In this document: positions 17,226 through 26,140 of the stretch, one piece after another
How positions within the stretch are numbered: the first letter of the stretch is position 1
How the letters are laid out: each line of letters begins with the position of its first letter
DNA from: Mesorhizobium amorphae CCNWGS0123
GTDB lineage: Bacteria > Pseudomonadota > Alphaproteobacteria > Rhizobiales > Rhizobiaceae
Direction of reading: 5' to 3'
Assembly: GCF_001686985.1 (NCBI RefSeq)
Contig: NZ_CP015322.1
Span: 62,001 to 126,000, forward strand
Length of the DNA stretch: 64,000 bases
Notes under the pieces: generated by a model
Seen by the model: the letters and a program-made list of their open reading frames with translations, nothing else
The model's database searches: none
Told to the model about the DNA's origin: nothing
Translations under genes and position numbers: made by a program

Positions 17226-18447
17226 TCAGTGGGTATGTGAGTTGGACACCGCGACCTGTGCTATGTGGTTTGCGACGGATAGTCGAAACATTGGCGTTGC
17301 GCTTCTGGCCAGGCGTATGGAATGCTGGATGGTGAAGCCGACATCTTGGTTCCTTTCCCTGAGATGGCCGGCCGAGGATAGCCGAAAGTGCCGCGGGTTC
17401 TGACAACCTCCTTGGTCACCTTTGCCTATCTGCGTCCGCTGCCGTCGTCTTTGAAAGTCAATGCCAGCGAAAGACAATGCCAGCGTTTCGTGCAACTTGC
17501 CGAGCATACCCGTGCTGGGGAAAATGAACGCGGCATGCTTGGTCGCTGTCCGGCAAGCTGCTCCACGGCTACTGGCGCTTCAAAGACATCCCTTATGCAC
17601 GCGACGGTGGCGAGCCATCGAAGCCAGTCCCGGGTACTCAACGGCCTATGGCGTCATCCTTGATACCTTTGACGAGAGTGGCAAAAGCGATGGCCCCAAT
17701 AGGGCTGCGTCTTTTCAATCCAGGCGGCCCGTTTCACGTCGAAAGCAATCCGCTGCGCGAGATGGAGATCAAAGGCACCATAGGGTGCAGATCATCGGCT
17801 TCAGCCATCGATAGTCGTCGGCCGCCTGGTTGCCCAGCAGCTTCAGCGTCGAGCCGCCAACTGCCGCCTTAGGCCAACGGTGCGGTTGCCGCGTTCTCGT
17901 TCCGGCTATTGCTCGTCGGCACAGCCGCCATAGTCATCATGGGTGTCTCGACCAATATGCTGGAGCGCGGATTGATGCCTCGTTCGTGCTCGCCTCATAG
18001 GCCAGTTGTCACTGGGCTGCCGCGCGAAGCGGCTCAACCCGGTTGCAACTTGGTGCGAGCAGGCCGGCGCATCGCAGAACAGGGTTTCCTGCGATTTGCC
18101 GAGTTCGAACTCTGGAACCCATCGGCCACATGCATCCGAAAGAGGAAGCGGCGGCGACGGTCTGACACGAGCCAACCCAACTCTGAACGACCGCATTCTT
18201 GCAATCAACGGCCAGGGGACATGTATTGCCGGACGGCCGTACTGACGCCAGCTTCAGCAAGCTCTATCCGGTTGCCCTGCGCAATCATGCGACCTGCCGA
18301 AAAAGGAAGGCGATTTTCATGACTGCAGCGACTGCGAGTTTCCCGAAATTGCGGCGAGCAATAATGGTCATCTGGGCTTCGGGTCTAAAGACAAAGATGT
18401 TGGCAGTTTCGGATGGGCGAAACGTTGCGACCTGTAAAGCGCCACAA
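17226..18447. other. 1.2-kb region of probable gene remnants
   Basis: No complete gene is supported. One plus-strand frame around 17550-17780 reads like protein (KLLHGYWRFKDIPYARDGG, then GLRLFNPGGPFHVE) but has no start, and its neighbours are in other frames. A frame near 17905-17970 encodes a short hydrophobic stretch. These look like fragments of lost genes. No transposase motif was recognised. Confidence 0.35.
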
Positions 18448-20271
18448 TCATTCGACGGTGACCGATTTTGCGAGATTGCGTGGCTGGTCGACATCTGTGC
18501 CCATGAAGAGCGCCGTGTGATAGGCAAGAAGCTGTATCGGCAGCGAAAAGATCATCGGCGCGATAATCTCGTCGACGGCCGGCAGTACGATCGTGTGCAT
18601 CGTGTCGAGTTTCGATGCGGCCGCCCCTGTTTCATCGGTGATGAGGATAATCCGACCTCCACGGGCAGCCACCTCCTGCATGTTGGAGACGGTCTTGTCG
18701 AAAAAGCGATCATGTGGCGCGATGACGATCACTGGCATGTTCTCGTCTACCAATGCGATCGGGCCGTGCTTCAATTCACCCGCTGCATAGCCCTCGGCAT
18801 GGATGTAGGAAATCTCCTTGAGCTTCAGCGCACCTTCCATCGCCAGTGGGACACTGGTGCCACGGCCGAGGTACAGGACGTTATGAAATTTTGACAGTTC
18901 GCGCGACAGGAGTTCGATCTCCGGCTGGATGCTGTTTAGTACCTGGCCCATGATGCGCGGCATTTCGGCGAGGCTCCTGACGAGAGCCTGCACCTCGTCT
19001 TCGGTTACGGTTCCGCGGGCCCTGGCGGCGCCGATGGCGAGTGCGGCAAGAACGGCAAGCTGGCAGGTGAAAGCCTTGGTGGAGGCCACGCCGATCTCCG
19101 GGCCGGCAAGGATCGGGAAGACCGCATCGGCCTCCCGAGCGATGGTCGATTCGCCAGCATTGACGACGGCGCCAATTTTCAACCCAAGCTCCTTGCAGTA
19201 CCTCAGCGACGCTAGCGTATCGGCGGTTTCGCCAGACTGCGAAATGAAAAGAGCCGCCGACTGCGGCGACAACGGGATCTCGCGGTAACGGAATTCGGAC
19301 GCAACGTCGATTTCGACCGGTAGGCGCGCGTAGCGCTCGAACCAGTGTTTTCCGATCGATCCGGCGAGATACGCGGTTCCGCAGGCAGAGATCGCCAAGC
19401 TCGGTATCCTGGCGAAATCGATGCTAGAAACCGTATCAGCGTGATTGTCTATGATGTTGATATAATGACCGAGCGCTTGGGCGATGACGTCGGGCTGCTC
19501 GTAAATTTCCTTCTCCATGAAGTGGCGATGGTTGCCCTTGTTGACCAGATAGGCCGCGGCGATGGAGGTCTGGCGCGCACGCTCGACAGGATCGCCATCG
19601 AAATCGAAGATATGCGCGCCCGTGTTGCTGATAACGGCCCAGTCGCCGTCGATAAGATAAGTGATTTCATTCGTGAAGGGAGCAAGTGCGATCGCGTCGG
19701 AGCCCAGGAACATCTCACTGTCGCCGTGACCGATCGCCAGCGGTGGTCCGTTGCGCGCCGCCATGATGGTTGACGGATCATCCTCGAAGAGGATGGCAAG
19801 CGCGTACGCGCCTTTGACGCGTTTCAGCATGGCACGCATCGCCTCTTGCCTCGTCATGCCCTCGCGGCGGTGTCTTGCCAAGAGATGCGAGACAACCTCG
19901 GTGTCGGTGTCGGTCTGGAACTTGGCTCCCGCCGCCGTCAATTCGTCCTTCAGCTCGGCGAAATTCTCGATGATGCCGTTATGAACGACGGCCACACCGT
20001 CGGTAAAGTGTGGGTGCGCATTGCGTTCCGTCGATGCGCCATGGGTTGCCCAACGCGTGTGGCCGATGCCGATGGTGCCGCTCAGCGGCTCGTCCTTCAG
20101 CCTCTTTTCGAGATTGACAAGCTTTCCCTCTGCGCGCCGGCGGTGCAAGGCACCCTCGGTGATCGTCGCAACGCCGGCTGAATCATAGCCGCGATATTCC
20201 AGGCGCTTCAACGCGTCGACCAACCGCTCCGACACTGGCTGTAGCCCAACGATGCCAACAATCCCGCACAT
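18448..20271 (-). CDS. nodM: Glutamine-fructose-6-phosphate aminotransferase, symbiotic copy
   Basis: Makes glucosamine-6-phosphate from fructose-6-phosphate and glutamine. In rhizobia the nodulation copy, NodM, boosts the precursor supply for the N-acetylglucosamine backbone of Nod factor. It has 607 residues, full length. The N-terminal glutaminase domain starts MCGIVGIVG, with C2 as nucleophile, and has GHTRWATHG. Two SIS sugar-isomerase domains follow, with SACGTAYLAG and SQSGETADT in the first, and the C-terminus ends NLAKSVTVE as in GlmS. The nod box 100 bases upstream separates it from a housekeeping glmS and indicates NodD-flavonoid control. Intact. Confidence 0.93.
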   Translation of the reverse strand: MCGIVGIVGLQPVSERLVDALKRLEYRGYDSAGVATITEGALHRRRAEGKLVNLEKRLKDEPLSGTIGIGHTRWATHGASTERNAHPHFTDGVAVVHNGIIENFAELKDELTAAGAKFQTDTDTEVVSHLLARHRREGMTRQEAMRAMLKRVKGAYALAILFEDDPSTIMAARNGPPLAIGHGDSEMFLGSDAIALAPFTNEITYLIDGDWAVISNTGAHIFDFDGDPVERARQTSIAAAYLVNKGNHRHFMEKEIYEQPDVIAQALGHYINIIDNHADTVSSIDFARIPSLAISACGTAYLAGSIGKHWFERYARLPVEIDVASEFRYREIPLSPQSAALFISQSGETADTLASLRYCKELGLKIGAVVNAGESTIAREADAVFPILAGPEIGVASTKAFTCQLAVLAALAIGAARARGTVTEDEVQALVRSLAEMPRIMGQVLNSIQPEIELLSRELSKFHNVLYLGRGTSVPLAMEGALKLKEISYIHAEGYAAGELKHGPIALVDENMPVIVIAPHDRFFDKTVSNMQEVAARGGRIILITDETGAAASKLDTMHTIVLPAVDEIIAPMIFSLPIQLLAYHTALFMGTDVDQPRNLAKSVTVE

Positions 20272-20372
20272 GTTCGTCCCCGAATTCTTCCCGTCAGCGT
20301 CAGCCCCACAGCAATCACGGAGACGTTTACCTGCTCGCTTTGATCATGGATGTTATAGTAGCATCCAGTTAT

Positions 20373-20420
20373 ATTGGTAAAATTGATAGTTATAATGGCT
20401 GCCATCCATACTGTGGATAG
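20373..20420 (-). promoter_or_regulatory. nod box upstream of nodM
   Basis: The minus strand begins TATCCACAGTATGGATG, giving the ATC-N9-GAT element recognised by NodD, and continues to CTATCAATTTTACCAAT, which matches the conserved 3' part of nod boxes. Total length is 48 bases, normal for a nod box. It ends about 100 bases before the nodM start. Confidence 0.88.
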
Positions 20421-21034
20421 ATGAAGATTCGTTTGAGGGCCCTGATTTAAATCGCCTCGTTGCGCTTGACGCTCTCATGAGGTGAACGCAGGCGCACGCC
20501 TGCGGCCCGAAGCAGCTCAGCGGGCATCAGCGCGGCCTTCGGCCAGGGAATTCCCAACGCAACCGCCGTTGCAGTCCCCGATGTTCTCAACCCACTCGCG
20601 TCGGCAGATCCTTGATGATTATCCGAGCCTCGATCAGCAGACATTGTCACGGGATCCATGCGCAGCGCGATTGTCGGTCCGCCCTCATGTCAACGGATGG
20701 CTGCCGCGGCATCCACGGCGGAAGGGATGTTCGCTGGTTCTGCCGCCCGTGGACATGGGAGCAGGAGAAGGGTTACTTCCCGCCGACTGGTAGGCTCGTG
20801 TGGCCTCTGAGCAATACAATATCGAGCAGATGGAATGGAGCGATGGCTCCCTGCACTTGAGTAGCAGAAGCCCCGAGGAATCCATGTCGCTTTGGCGATC
20901 ATCCCCAATGAATGGGCACATGTGGCGGAAAACGCCAACCGTGGATGCCGATCACTCAGGATGACGCTGTGGCTTTATTGTCTTGCGAGGCATCGGCCTT
21001 CACTCAGGAAGGCTGTCTAGGGACTTCTTTTAGA
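20421..21034. other. 614-base region upstream of the nod box, no gene seen
   Basis: Short frames of 60-100 codons on both strands have no recognisable family. GC-rich direct and inverted short motifs are present, but no transposon end. Possibly remnant DNA. Confidence 0.35.
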
Positions 21035-22003
21035 TCAGCGGACAACCGGCTCGCCATGGAATCGTCGGCGCGAGGGTGGCGAAACACCGAAGCCAACTTC
21101 CATCATCAGCCGCGGCGTGCGTAAAGGCACGGTGCCCATATGGAAGCCGAACGGATCCTCAACAAAGCCGAGGCCGGCCTCGCCGGTCAGCGTGACCGGG
21201 CTGTCGCCGCCGTAGAACTTGAGGACTTCCTCGGCCGAATGGCCGACAAGCAAGGTCAACTGATGCTTGAGGCTGCGGCGCTTGTGGCTGCCGCGCACAT
21301 AGACATGCGGGCCAGTGCCTTCGTCGACCGGCATCAGGTAAAAGAAGAACTTGAGCATCCGCCAATCGTCGAGGTCGAAGTGGTATTTGTCGAGGGAGGC
21401 AAGGTTCTTCTCCGCGTCGGAGGCTTGGCCGGTCGGAAAGCTCCACCAGACACGGGTGGTGATCAGTTTCGCCTGAGCGCCGAGATAGTGGGCTGCAATG
21501 TCGAGTAGCAGCGGGTCGTTCTGGATGGCGACCGCTGCCGTGCAGCCGAGGATGCGTTCGAAATAGTGCCCGCTGAGTAACGGACGGCTGAACTGGGCCT
21601 CAGCCTTCGCATGTTCCGTCGGCATGAATTCTAGACGACGATCGAAGTTGCCGAAGCAAGGTGTGCACCGCGCGAAGGCTGCGATCTCCTCATGGACAAA
21701 TGTCGGCAAAACGAGTCCGGAAAAAAGCCCATCCGACCGCAGCGCGTCAACGACGTCCCGGCGATTGACGCCGACAAACATTGTGTCCTGGGCTTTCTGC
21801 GACGCTCGAACAGGCTTTGCACCACGCCAGTGCATTTTCCTTGCCGGCATCGTGCGGGCGAGCATGAACATCGGCAGCCACGCTGGGTTTTCACGAAGAT
21901 CCGACAGATAGGTCGGAATGCGTATGGCGATGCGACGCAGCATGCTGCCGTTCCGCGCGATCGCCTCCAGACTTGTGGCGCCGGCTTTGTCGGGGTTCTT
22001 CAC
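21035..22003 (-). CDS. Phytanoyl-CoA dioxygenase-like Fe(II)/2-oxoglutarate oxygenase
   Basis: About 322 residues from the GTG at 22001-22003, which has AGGATC eleven bases upstream. The frame also opens at an ATG at 22135, but the extra 44 residues are not protein-like. The C-terminal half fits the PhyH fold. The metal ligands would be the H and D in KYHFDLDDW and the distal H in DPFGFHMGT, with a following arginine (PRLMMEVGFG) to bind 2-oxoglutarate. The substrate is unknown; members of this family hydroxylate small metabolites, lipids or antibiotics. It lies downstream of panBC on the same strand after a 230-base gap. A 15-base palindrome lies 120 bases before the start. The call at family level is fairly sure; the start is not. 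Confidence 0.7.
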   Translation of the reverse strand: MKNPDKAGATSLEAIARNGSMLRRIAIRIPTYLSDLRENPAWLPMFMLARTMPARKMHWRGAKPVRASQKAQDTMFVGVNRRDVVDALRSDGLFSGLVLPTFVHEEIAAFARCTPCFGNFDRRLEFMPTEHAKAEAQFSRPLLSGHYFERILGCTAAVAIQNDPLLLDIAAHYLGAQAKLITTRVWWSFPTGQASDAEKNLASLDKYHFDLDDWRMLKFFFYLMPVDEGTGPHVYVRGSHKRRSLKHQLTLLVGHSAEEVLKFYGGDSPVTLTGEAGLGFVEDPFGFHMGTVPLRTPRLMMEVGFGVSPPSRRRFHGEPVVR

Positions 22004-22122
22004 GGTGATCAGGATCCTTAGGTATGAATGCACTATCAACGAAGCACCGGTTCTCAGTGCTTCGTCCCGTATTACCCAAACCCGATTCCCGCTATGGAAG
22101 AAGGCTAACCGCGCATCAGGTT

Positions 22123-22137
22123 TTGTGCAATGCACAA
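22123..22137. promoter_or_regulatory. 15-bp perfect palindrome upstream of the PhyH-like gene
   Basis: TTGTGCAATGCACAA has seven-base perfect arms around one central base. It sits between panC and the PhyH-like gene, about 120 bases before the likely start of the latter. The form fits a dimeric repressor operator. The regulator is not identifiable. Confidence 0.5.
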
Positions 22138-22233
22138 TAACCTCGCTGGCAATTGCATTGTCGACCAGTCAGTTACGAAGCTGTGACCAATTACGCCAGG
22201 AACTGTCTATAGCCGCCGCCCCTCAGGTGGCAG

Positions 22234-23120
22234 CTACGTTGGATCGCGCACGCACCTGATCGCGAACGGGTGAGCCCGATCTTCTTCAACAGGCCGCGCC
22301 CGAACAGGGAACTGGCGATCCCAGGTCGCGACCACCAAGCGTGCCGGTCGGTCAAGAATTGTCGTCGGTCGCAAATCTGCCTCGTCGCGAAGTTCGAGGT
22401 ATTCGTCCTCGCGATAGCCTGCAGCCAGAATTGCTTCGCGCGCTTCGGCAAGCGTTGGCAGGACAGGCGAGCCGCGCGCAAGCCCCTCAGCCGTCTCGAG
22501 CAAGACCGTTGGTAATTTGGGCACAACAGCACGCTCCACTGGCGACAGCCGGACATAGTGCGATGATAGTGCAAGACCGTCGGCTTCGCGGACTGTCGGA
22601 CAGGGAACAATCGTGATAGGAATTCCCAGGTCACGGACCATGCGCCTGACCAGGCTGAAGCTGTTGAAAGTCCTTCTCGCCAAAGAAGCCGAAGTCAGCG
22701 CCGGTCTGCAGGCAGAGCTTGGCGACGACGGTCGCCACGCCATCGAAATGGCCCCGCCGGAAGGTGCCGCACAGGCCGTCGCCGACACCGGACACCGAAA
22801 CGTGGCGAAGGCTTCCGGGTACATCGCCCCAGCATCCGGCACATAGAGTAAATGCGCACTCTGCGGCACGAGCTTTGCGGCATCTTCGTCTTCTGTCCGG
22901 GGATAGGTCGCAATGTCGGCGGCATTGTTGAACTGTTTCGGGTTGACGAACAGCGTCACGATTACCCGATCGGCCTTCTCAAGCGCTGCACGCACGAGGC
23001 TCAGATGTCCTTCATGCAATGCCCCCATGGTCGGCACCATCGCGACACTTGCGCCCGGGCGGCCCCATCCCGCCACATAGCGTGAAGCTCGGTAACAGTT
23101 CGAGCGATTGCCACGCTCAC
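22234..23120 (-). pseudogene. panC: Pantothenate synthetase with three frameshifts
   Basis: Pantothenate synthetase joins pantoate and beta-alanine using ATP. The start is the GTG at 23118-23120, overlapping the panB stop as GTGA, and the first residues VSVAIARTVTELH are in one frame. Near 23081 one base is missing, and the text continues in a second frame with YVAGWGRPGASVAMVPTMGA. Near 22800 another base is missing and the family block GVGDGLCGTFRRGHFDGVAT to FGEKDFQQ is read in a third arrangement. Near 22660 one extra base restores the second frame (SLVRRMVRDLG). The long open frame that remains lacks about 48 family residues that form the active site. The gene is broken as read, unless the indels are sequencing errors. 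Confidence 0.85.
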
Positions 23121-23953
23121 GCGACCTCTCCAGCCTTCGAGGCGGTGGCGTAAACATGTTCGGCGGAAGGAAAGCGCCGTTCCCTCACGTCGGCGGCGTA
23201 GGCGGCAATCGCCGCCTCGGCCCCAGCGCCTAGTTCGGCATAGCGCTTGACGAATTTCGGTCGAAAGTCGGTGAACATGCCCAGAAGGTCGTCGACCACC
23301 AGAATCTGGCCATCACACGCTGGCGAGGCGCCGATGCCGATTGTGGGGATGGCGATCTCTGCGGTGATCCGCCGTGCAAGCGGCTCGGGCACTTTCTCCA
23401 GGACCACCGAAAAAGCGCCGGCATCCGTGACCGAAGCGGCGTCACGCCTGATCCGGTCCGCATCGTCTCCCCGTCCCTGCAAGCGATAGCCGCCCAATGT
23501 GTTCACCGCCTGCGGAGTCAGCCCGATATGGGCCATCACCGGGACGCCGCGAGCCGTCAGGAAGCGGATGGTTGCTGCCATGTTCTCGCCGCCCTCGATC
23601 TTGACTGCCGCACAACCGGCCTCTCCCATCAGGCGGGCAGCGTTACGGAACGCCTGCTCCGGCCCCTCTTCGTAGGAGCCGAACGGCAGGTCGACGACCA
23701 AGAGCGCGCGCTTGAGCCCGCGCCGCACGGCCTGGCCGTGCATGATCATCATGTCGAGGGTGACGCCCAGGGTCGACGACAGGCCGTGCAGCACCATGCC
23801 TACGCTGTCGCCGACGAGAACGATGTCGCAGTGTCGATCAACCAGCTTCGCGATCGGCGCGGTATATGCCGTCAGGCAGACGAGCGGCGCCTGGCCTTTC
23901 CGGAAGCGAATATCTGGCGGTGTAATCGCCTTTGTATCACCAACTGCGCTCAA
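23117..23953 (-). CDS. panB: 3-methyl-2-oxobutanoate hydroxymethyltransferase
   Basis: Makes ketopantoate from 2-oxoisovalerate and methylenetetrahydrofolate, the first step of pantothenate synthesis. It has 278 residues, full length. Family motifs present are CLTAYTAPIAKLVD, VGDSVGMVLHG with the metal-binding aspartate, DLPFGSYEE, AVKIEGG and MAHIGLTPQ, and the catalytic glutamate region VLEKVPEPLA. It is intact, in contrast to the overlapping panC. The order panB-panC with a GTGA overlap indicates one transcript. Confidence 0.95.
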   Translation of the reverse strand: MSAVGDTKAITPPDIRFRKGQAPLVCLTAYTAPIAKLVDRHCDIVLVGDSVGMVLHGLSSTLGVTLDMMIMHGQAVRRGLKRALLVVDLPFGSYEEGPEQAFRNAARLMGEAGCAAVKIEGGENMAATIRFLTARGVPVMAHIGLTPQAVNTLGGYRLQGRGDDADRIRRDAASVTDAGAFSVVLEKVPEPLARRITAEIAIPTIGIGASPACDGQILVVDDLLGMFTDFRPKFVKRYAELGAGAEAAIAAYAADVRERRFPSAEHVYATASKAGEVA

Positions 23954-24137
23954 CCCGCGCCTCCTTCCCTAACGTTACCAACCGTGGGTGTCGCGTTTGG
24001 CACATTTGTGTGCAGGTGCGAAGAGCTAAAATCACGCACGGGCACGATGTTGACGCGCCGACATTATCGTGGAAAACCAATCTAAATCGGTTCAGCTGCT
24101 TCCGTAAGCGTAACTCAGCCCAGCCGGATCAGGGATC

Positions 24138-25103
24138 ATGGACCATCAGGGAAAGCCGACCAGGCAACTCAAATCTGGAGGGAAGAGGGGCAACAACGTC
24201 AATGCGGACCTGATCGCCGTCGTCGTCGCCATGAACAACAGTGTTCCCTGCGTTCTCACCATCCCGCAGGCAAACGCCCTGCCATCAGGTCCGTTCGAAC
24301 TTGCTCACCGCTCACTGCAGTCCGGCCTCAGGGGATGGGTCGAACAACAGACCGGCCACCCGCTCGGCTATATCGAACAACTCTACACTTTCGCCGATCG
24401 CGACAGGATCGGCGCTGAGGAGCGCGTCATCTCGATCAGCTATCTCGCGCTCACACAGGCCGAAGACCTGGGCGCCGCAGCCAAGCGCTGCTGGGCAAGC
24501 TGGTACGACTATTTTCCATGGGAGGATCATCGCTCCGGCGCGCCGACGGCGGTGTTGGAAGATCTGCGGCCACGTCTGAGGGAGTGGGCGGGCAGCGCTG
24601 ACGACACAGCCGTACGGCTTGACCGCCAGCGGCGCGCGGCTGTCGCCTTCGGCTTCGACGACCGGTCATGGAACGAAGAGTTCGCGCTGCAGCGTTATGA
24701 GCTTCTCTATGAGGCAGCGCTTGTGGAGGAAGCGGTGCGTGTCGGACCTTCAGCCGCGCCCACCGCGGTTCCAAGTAAATCCATGATCGCCGATCATCGC
24801 CGTATCCTAGCAACGGCTATTGCGCGGCTGCGCTCCAAAATCAAATACCGACCCGTCGTGTTCGAACTGATGCCGCCGCTTTTTACGCTCTTGCAGTTGC
24901 AGCAAACCGTTGAAGCGCTCTCGGGCAGACTCATCAACAAACCAAATTTTCGCCGGCTCATCGAACAGCAGGAGCTGGTCGAAAAGACCGGGGAGACGAC
25001 CACCGAAACCGGAGGCCGGCCGGCGCAGCTCTACCGCTTCCGCCACGACATTCTCGACGAGAGGCCGGTGGCCGGGACAAAATTGCCGCTTATGCGGGCT
25101 TGA
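24138..25103 (+). CDS. nadQ: NadQ-type Nudix-related repressor of NAD biosynthesis
   Basis: A 321-residue protein with a Nudix-like N-terminal domain (DLIAVVVAMNNSVPCVLTIP, then FELAHRSLQSGLRGWVEQQT) and a C-terminal winged-helix region (LQLQQTVEALSGRLINKPNF, RRLIEQQELVEKTGE). The catalytic Nudix box is degenerate, as expected for a sensor and not a hydrolase. This arrangement and its position directly before nadABC match NadQ, the predicted alphaproteobacterial regulator of de novo NAD synthesis, related to NrtR. The ATG at 24138 has AGGG seven bases upstream. A strong symmetric AT-rich operator lies between it and nadA. It is divergent from panB. Confidence 0.8.
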   Translation: MDHQGKPTRQLKSGGKRGNNVNADLIAVVVAMNNSVPCVLTIPQANALPSGPFELAHRSLQSGLRGWVEQQTGHPLGYIEQLYTFADRDRIGAEERVISISYLALTQAEDLGAAAKRCWASWYDYFPWEDHRSGAPTAVLEDLRPRLREWAGSADDTAVRLDRQRRAAVAFGFDDRSWNEEFALQRYELLYEAALVEEAVRVGPSAAPTAVPSKSMIADHRRILATAIARLRSKIKYRPVVFELMPPLFTLLQLQQTVEALSGRLINKPNFRRLIEQQELVEKTGETTTETGGRPAQLYRFRHDILDERPVAGTKLPLMRA

Positions 25104-25109
25104 CATCCC

Positions 25110-25154
25110 TTATAGTCATAAAGGATATATACCTTATATTCTTGTAGACTATAA
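25110..25154. promoter_or_regulatory. Nested palindromic operator upstream of nadA (candidate NadQ site)
   Basis: An outer inverted repeat (TTATAGTC at 25110-25117, GACTATAA at 25147-25154) encloses an inner palindrome AAGGATATATACCTT at 25121-25135. The AT-rich block contrasts with the GC-rich surroundings and ends 11 bases before the nadA ATG. It probably overlaps the promoter, so binding would repress. Confidence 0.75.
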
Positions 25155-25165
25155 TCGGAGGCTCG

Positions 25166-26140
25166 ATGAGCGCCATCCTGCCTTCGAGCGCGGCTTTGTA
25201 TGACCGCGTTCGGCGCGTTATCCCCCCGATTGAATGGCCGGGATTTGCCGGCGATATTGATGCCATTCTTGATCTGAAGCGGCAGCGAAACGCCGTCATC
25301 CTGGCGCACAACTATCAAACACCGGAAATCTTCCATTGCGTAGCCGACATCGTCGGCGACAGCCTGGCGCTTGCGCGCAAGGCGATGACTGCCGAAGCCG
25401 ATGTAATCGTGCTCGCCGGCGTTCATTTCATGGCCGAGACGGCAAAGCTGCTCAATCCGCAAAAGACAGTACTCATTCCTGACCTGCGCGCAGGCTGTTC
25501 GCTGGCCGACTCGATTACCGCCGAAGACATCCGCCTGCTTCGGCAGCGCTATCCCGGCGTGCCTGTTGTCACCTACGTCAACACATCGGCCGAAGTGAAA
25601 TCCGAGTCCGATATCTGCTGCACCTCCGGCAATGCGAAGGCCGTGGTGGAGTCCCTTGGCGTTCCGCGTGTCATCATGCTGCCGGACGAATATCTGGCCC
25701 AGAACATCGCCGCCCAGACCGAGGTCGAGATCATCGCCTGGAAAGGCCACTGCGAGGTGCATGAGCGCTTCACACCGGCCGACATCCGAGAGTTGCGCGA
25801 AAGCCATCCCGGTGTGATCGTGCTCGCGCATCCCGAATGCCCGCCCGACGTGGTCGCAGAGGCCGATTTTTCCGGTTCAACTGCTGCCATGTCCGACTAT
25901 GTCGAAAGGCAAAAGCCGCCACGCGTCGTGCTGATGACGGAATGTTCGATGAGCGACAATGTCGCGCTCCAGCATCCCGAGATCGAATTCATCCGCCCCT
26001 GCAATTTGTGTCCACACATGAAGCGGATCACGCTCACCAACATTCGCGTGGCTCTCGAGCAAAATCGGCATGTTGTGAGCATCGATCCTGAGATCGCCAG
26101 CCGGGCGCGGCTGGCTGTCGAGCGGATGCTGGCCGTATGA
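25166..26140 (+). CDS. nadA: Quinolinate synthase
   Basis: Condenses iminoaspartate with dihydroxyacetone phosphate to quinolinate, using a 4Fe-4S cluster. It has 324 residues. VILAHNYQTPEI near residue 45 and the cluster cysteines in RAGCSLAD, GHCEVHERF and PCNLCPHMK are all present. CGGAGG lies upstream of the ATG at 25166. It begins the tightly packed nadA-nadB-nadC operon (ATGA overlap with nadB). Confidence 0.96.
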   Translation: MSAILPSSAALYDRVRRVIPPIEWPGFAGDIDAILDLKRQRNAVILAHNYQTPEIFHCVADIVGDSLALARKAMTAEADVIVLAGVHFMAETAKLLNPQKTVLIPDLRAGCSLADSITAEDIRLLRQRYPGVPVVTYVNTSAEVKSESDICCTSGNAKAVVESLGVPRVIMLPDEYLAQNIAAQTEVEIIAWKGHCEVHERFTPADIRELRESHPGVIVLAHPECPPDVVAEADFSGSTAAMSDYVERQKPPRVVLMTECSMSDNVALQHPEIEFIRPCNLCPHMKRITLTNIRVALEQNRHVVSIDPEIASRARLAVERMLAV

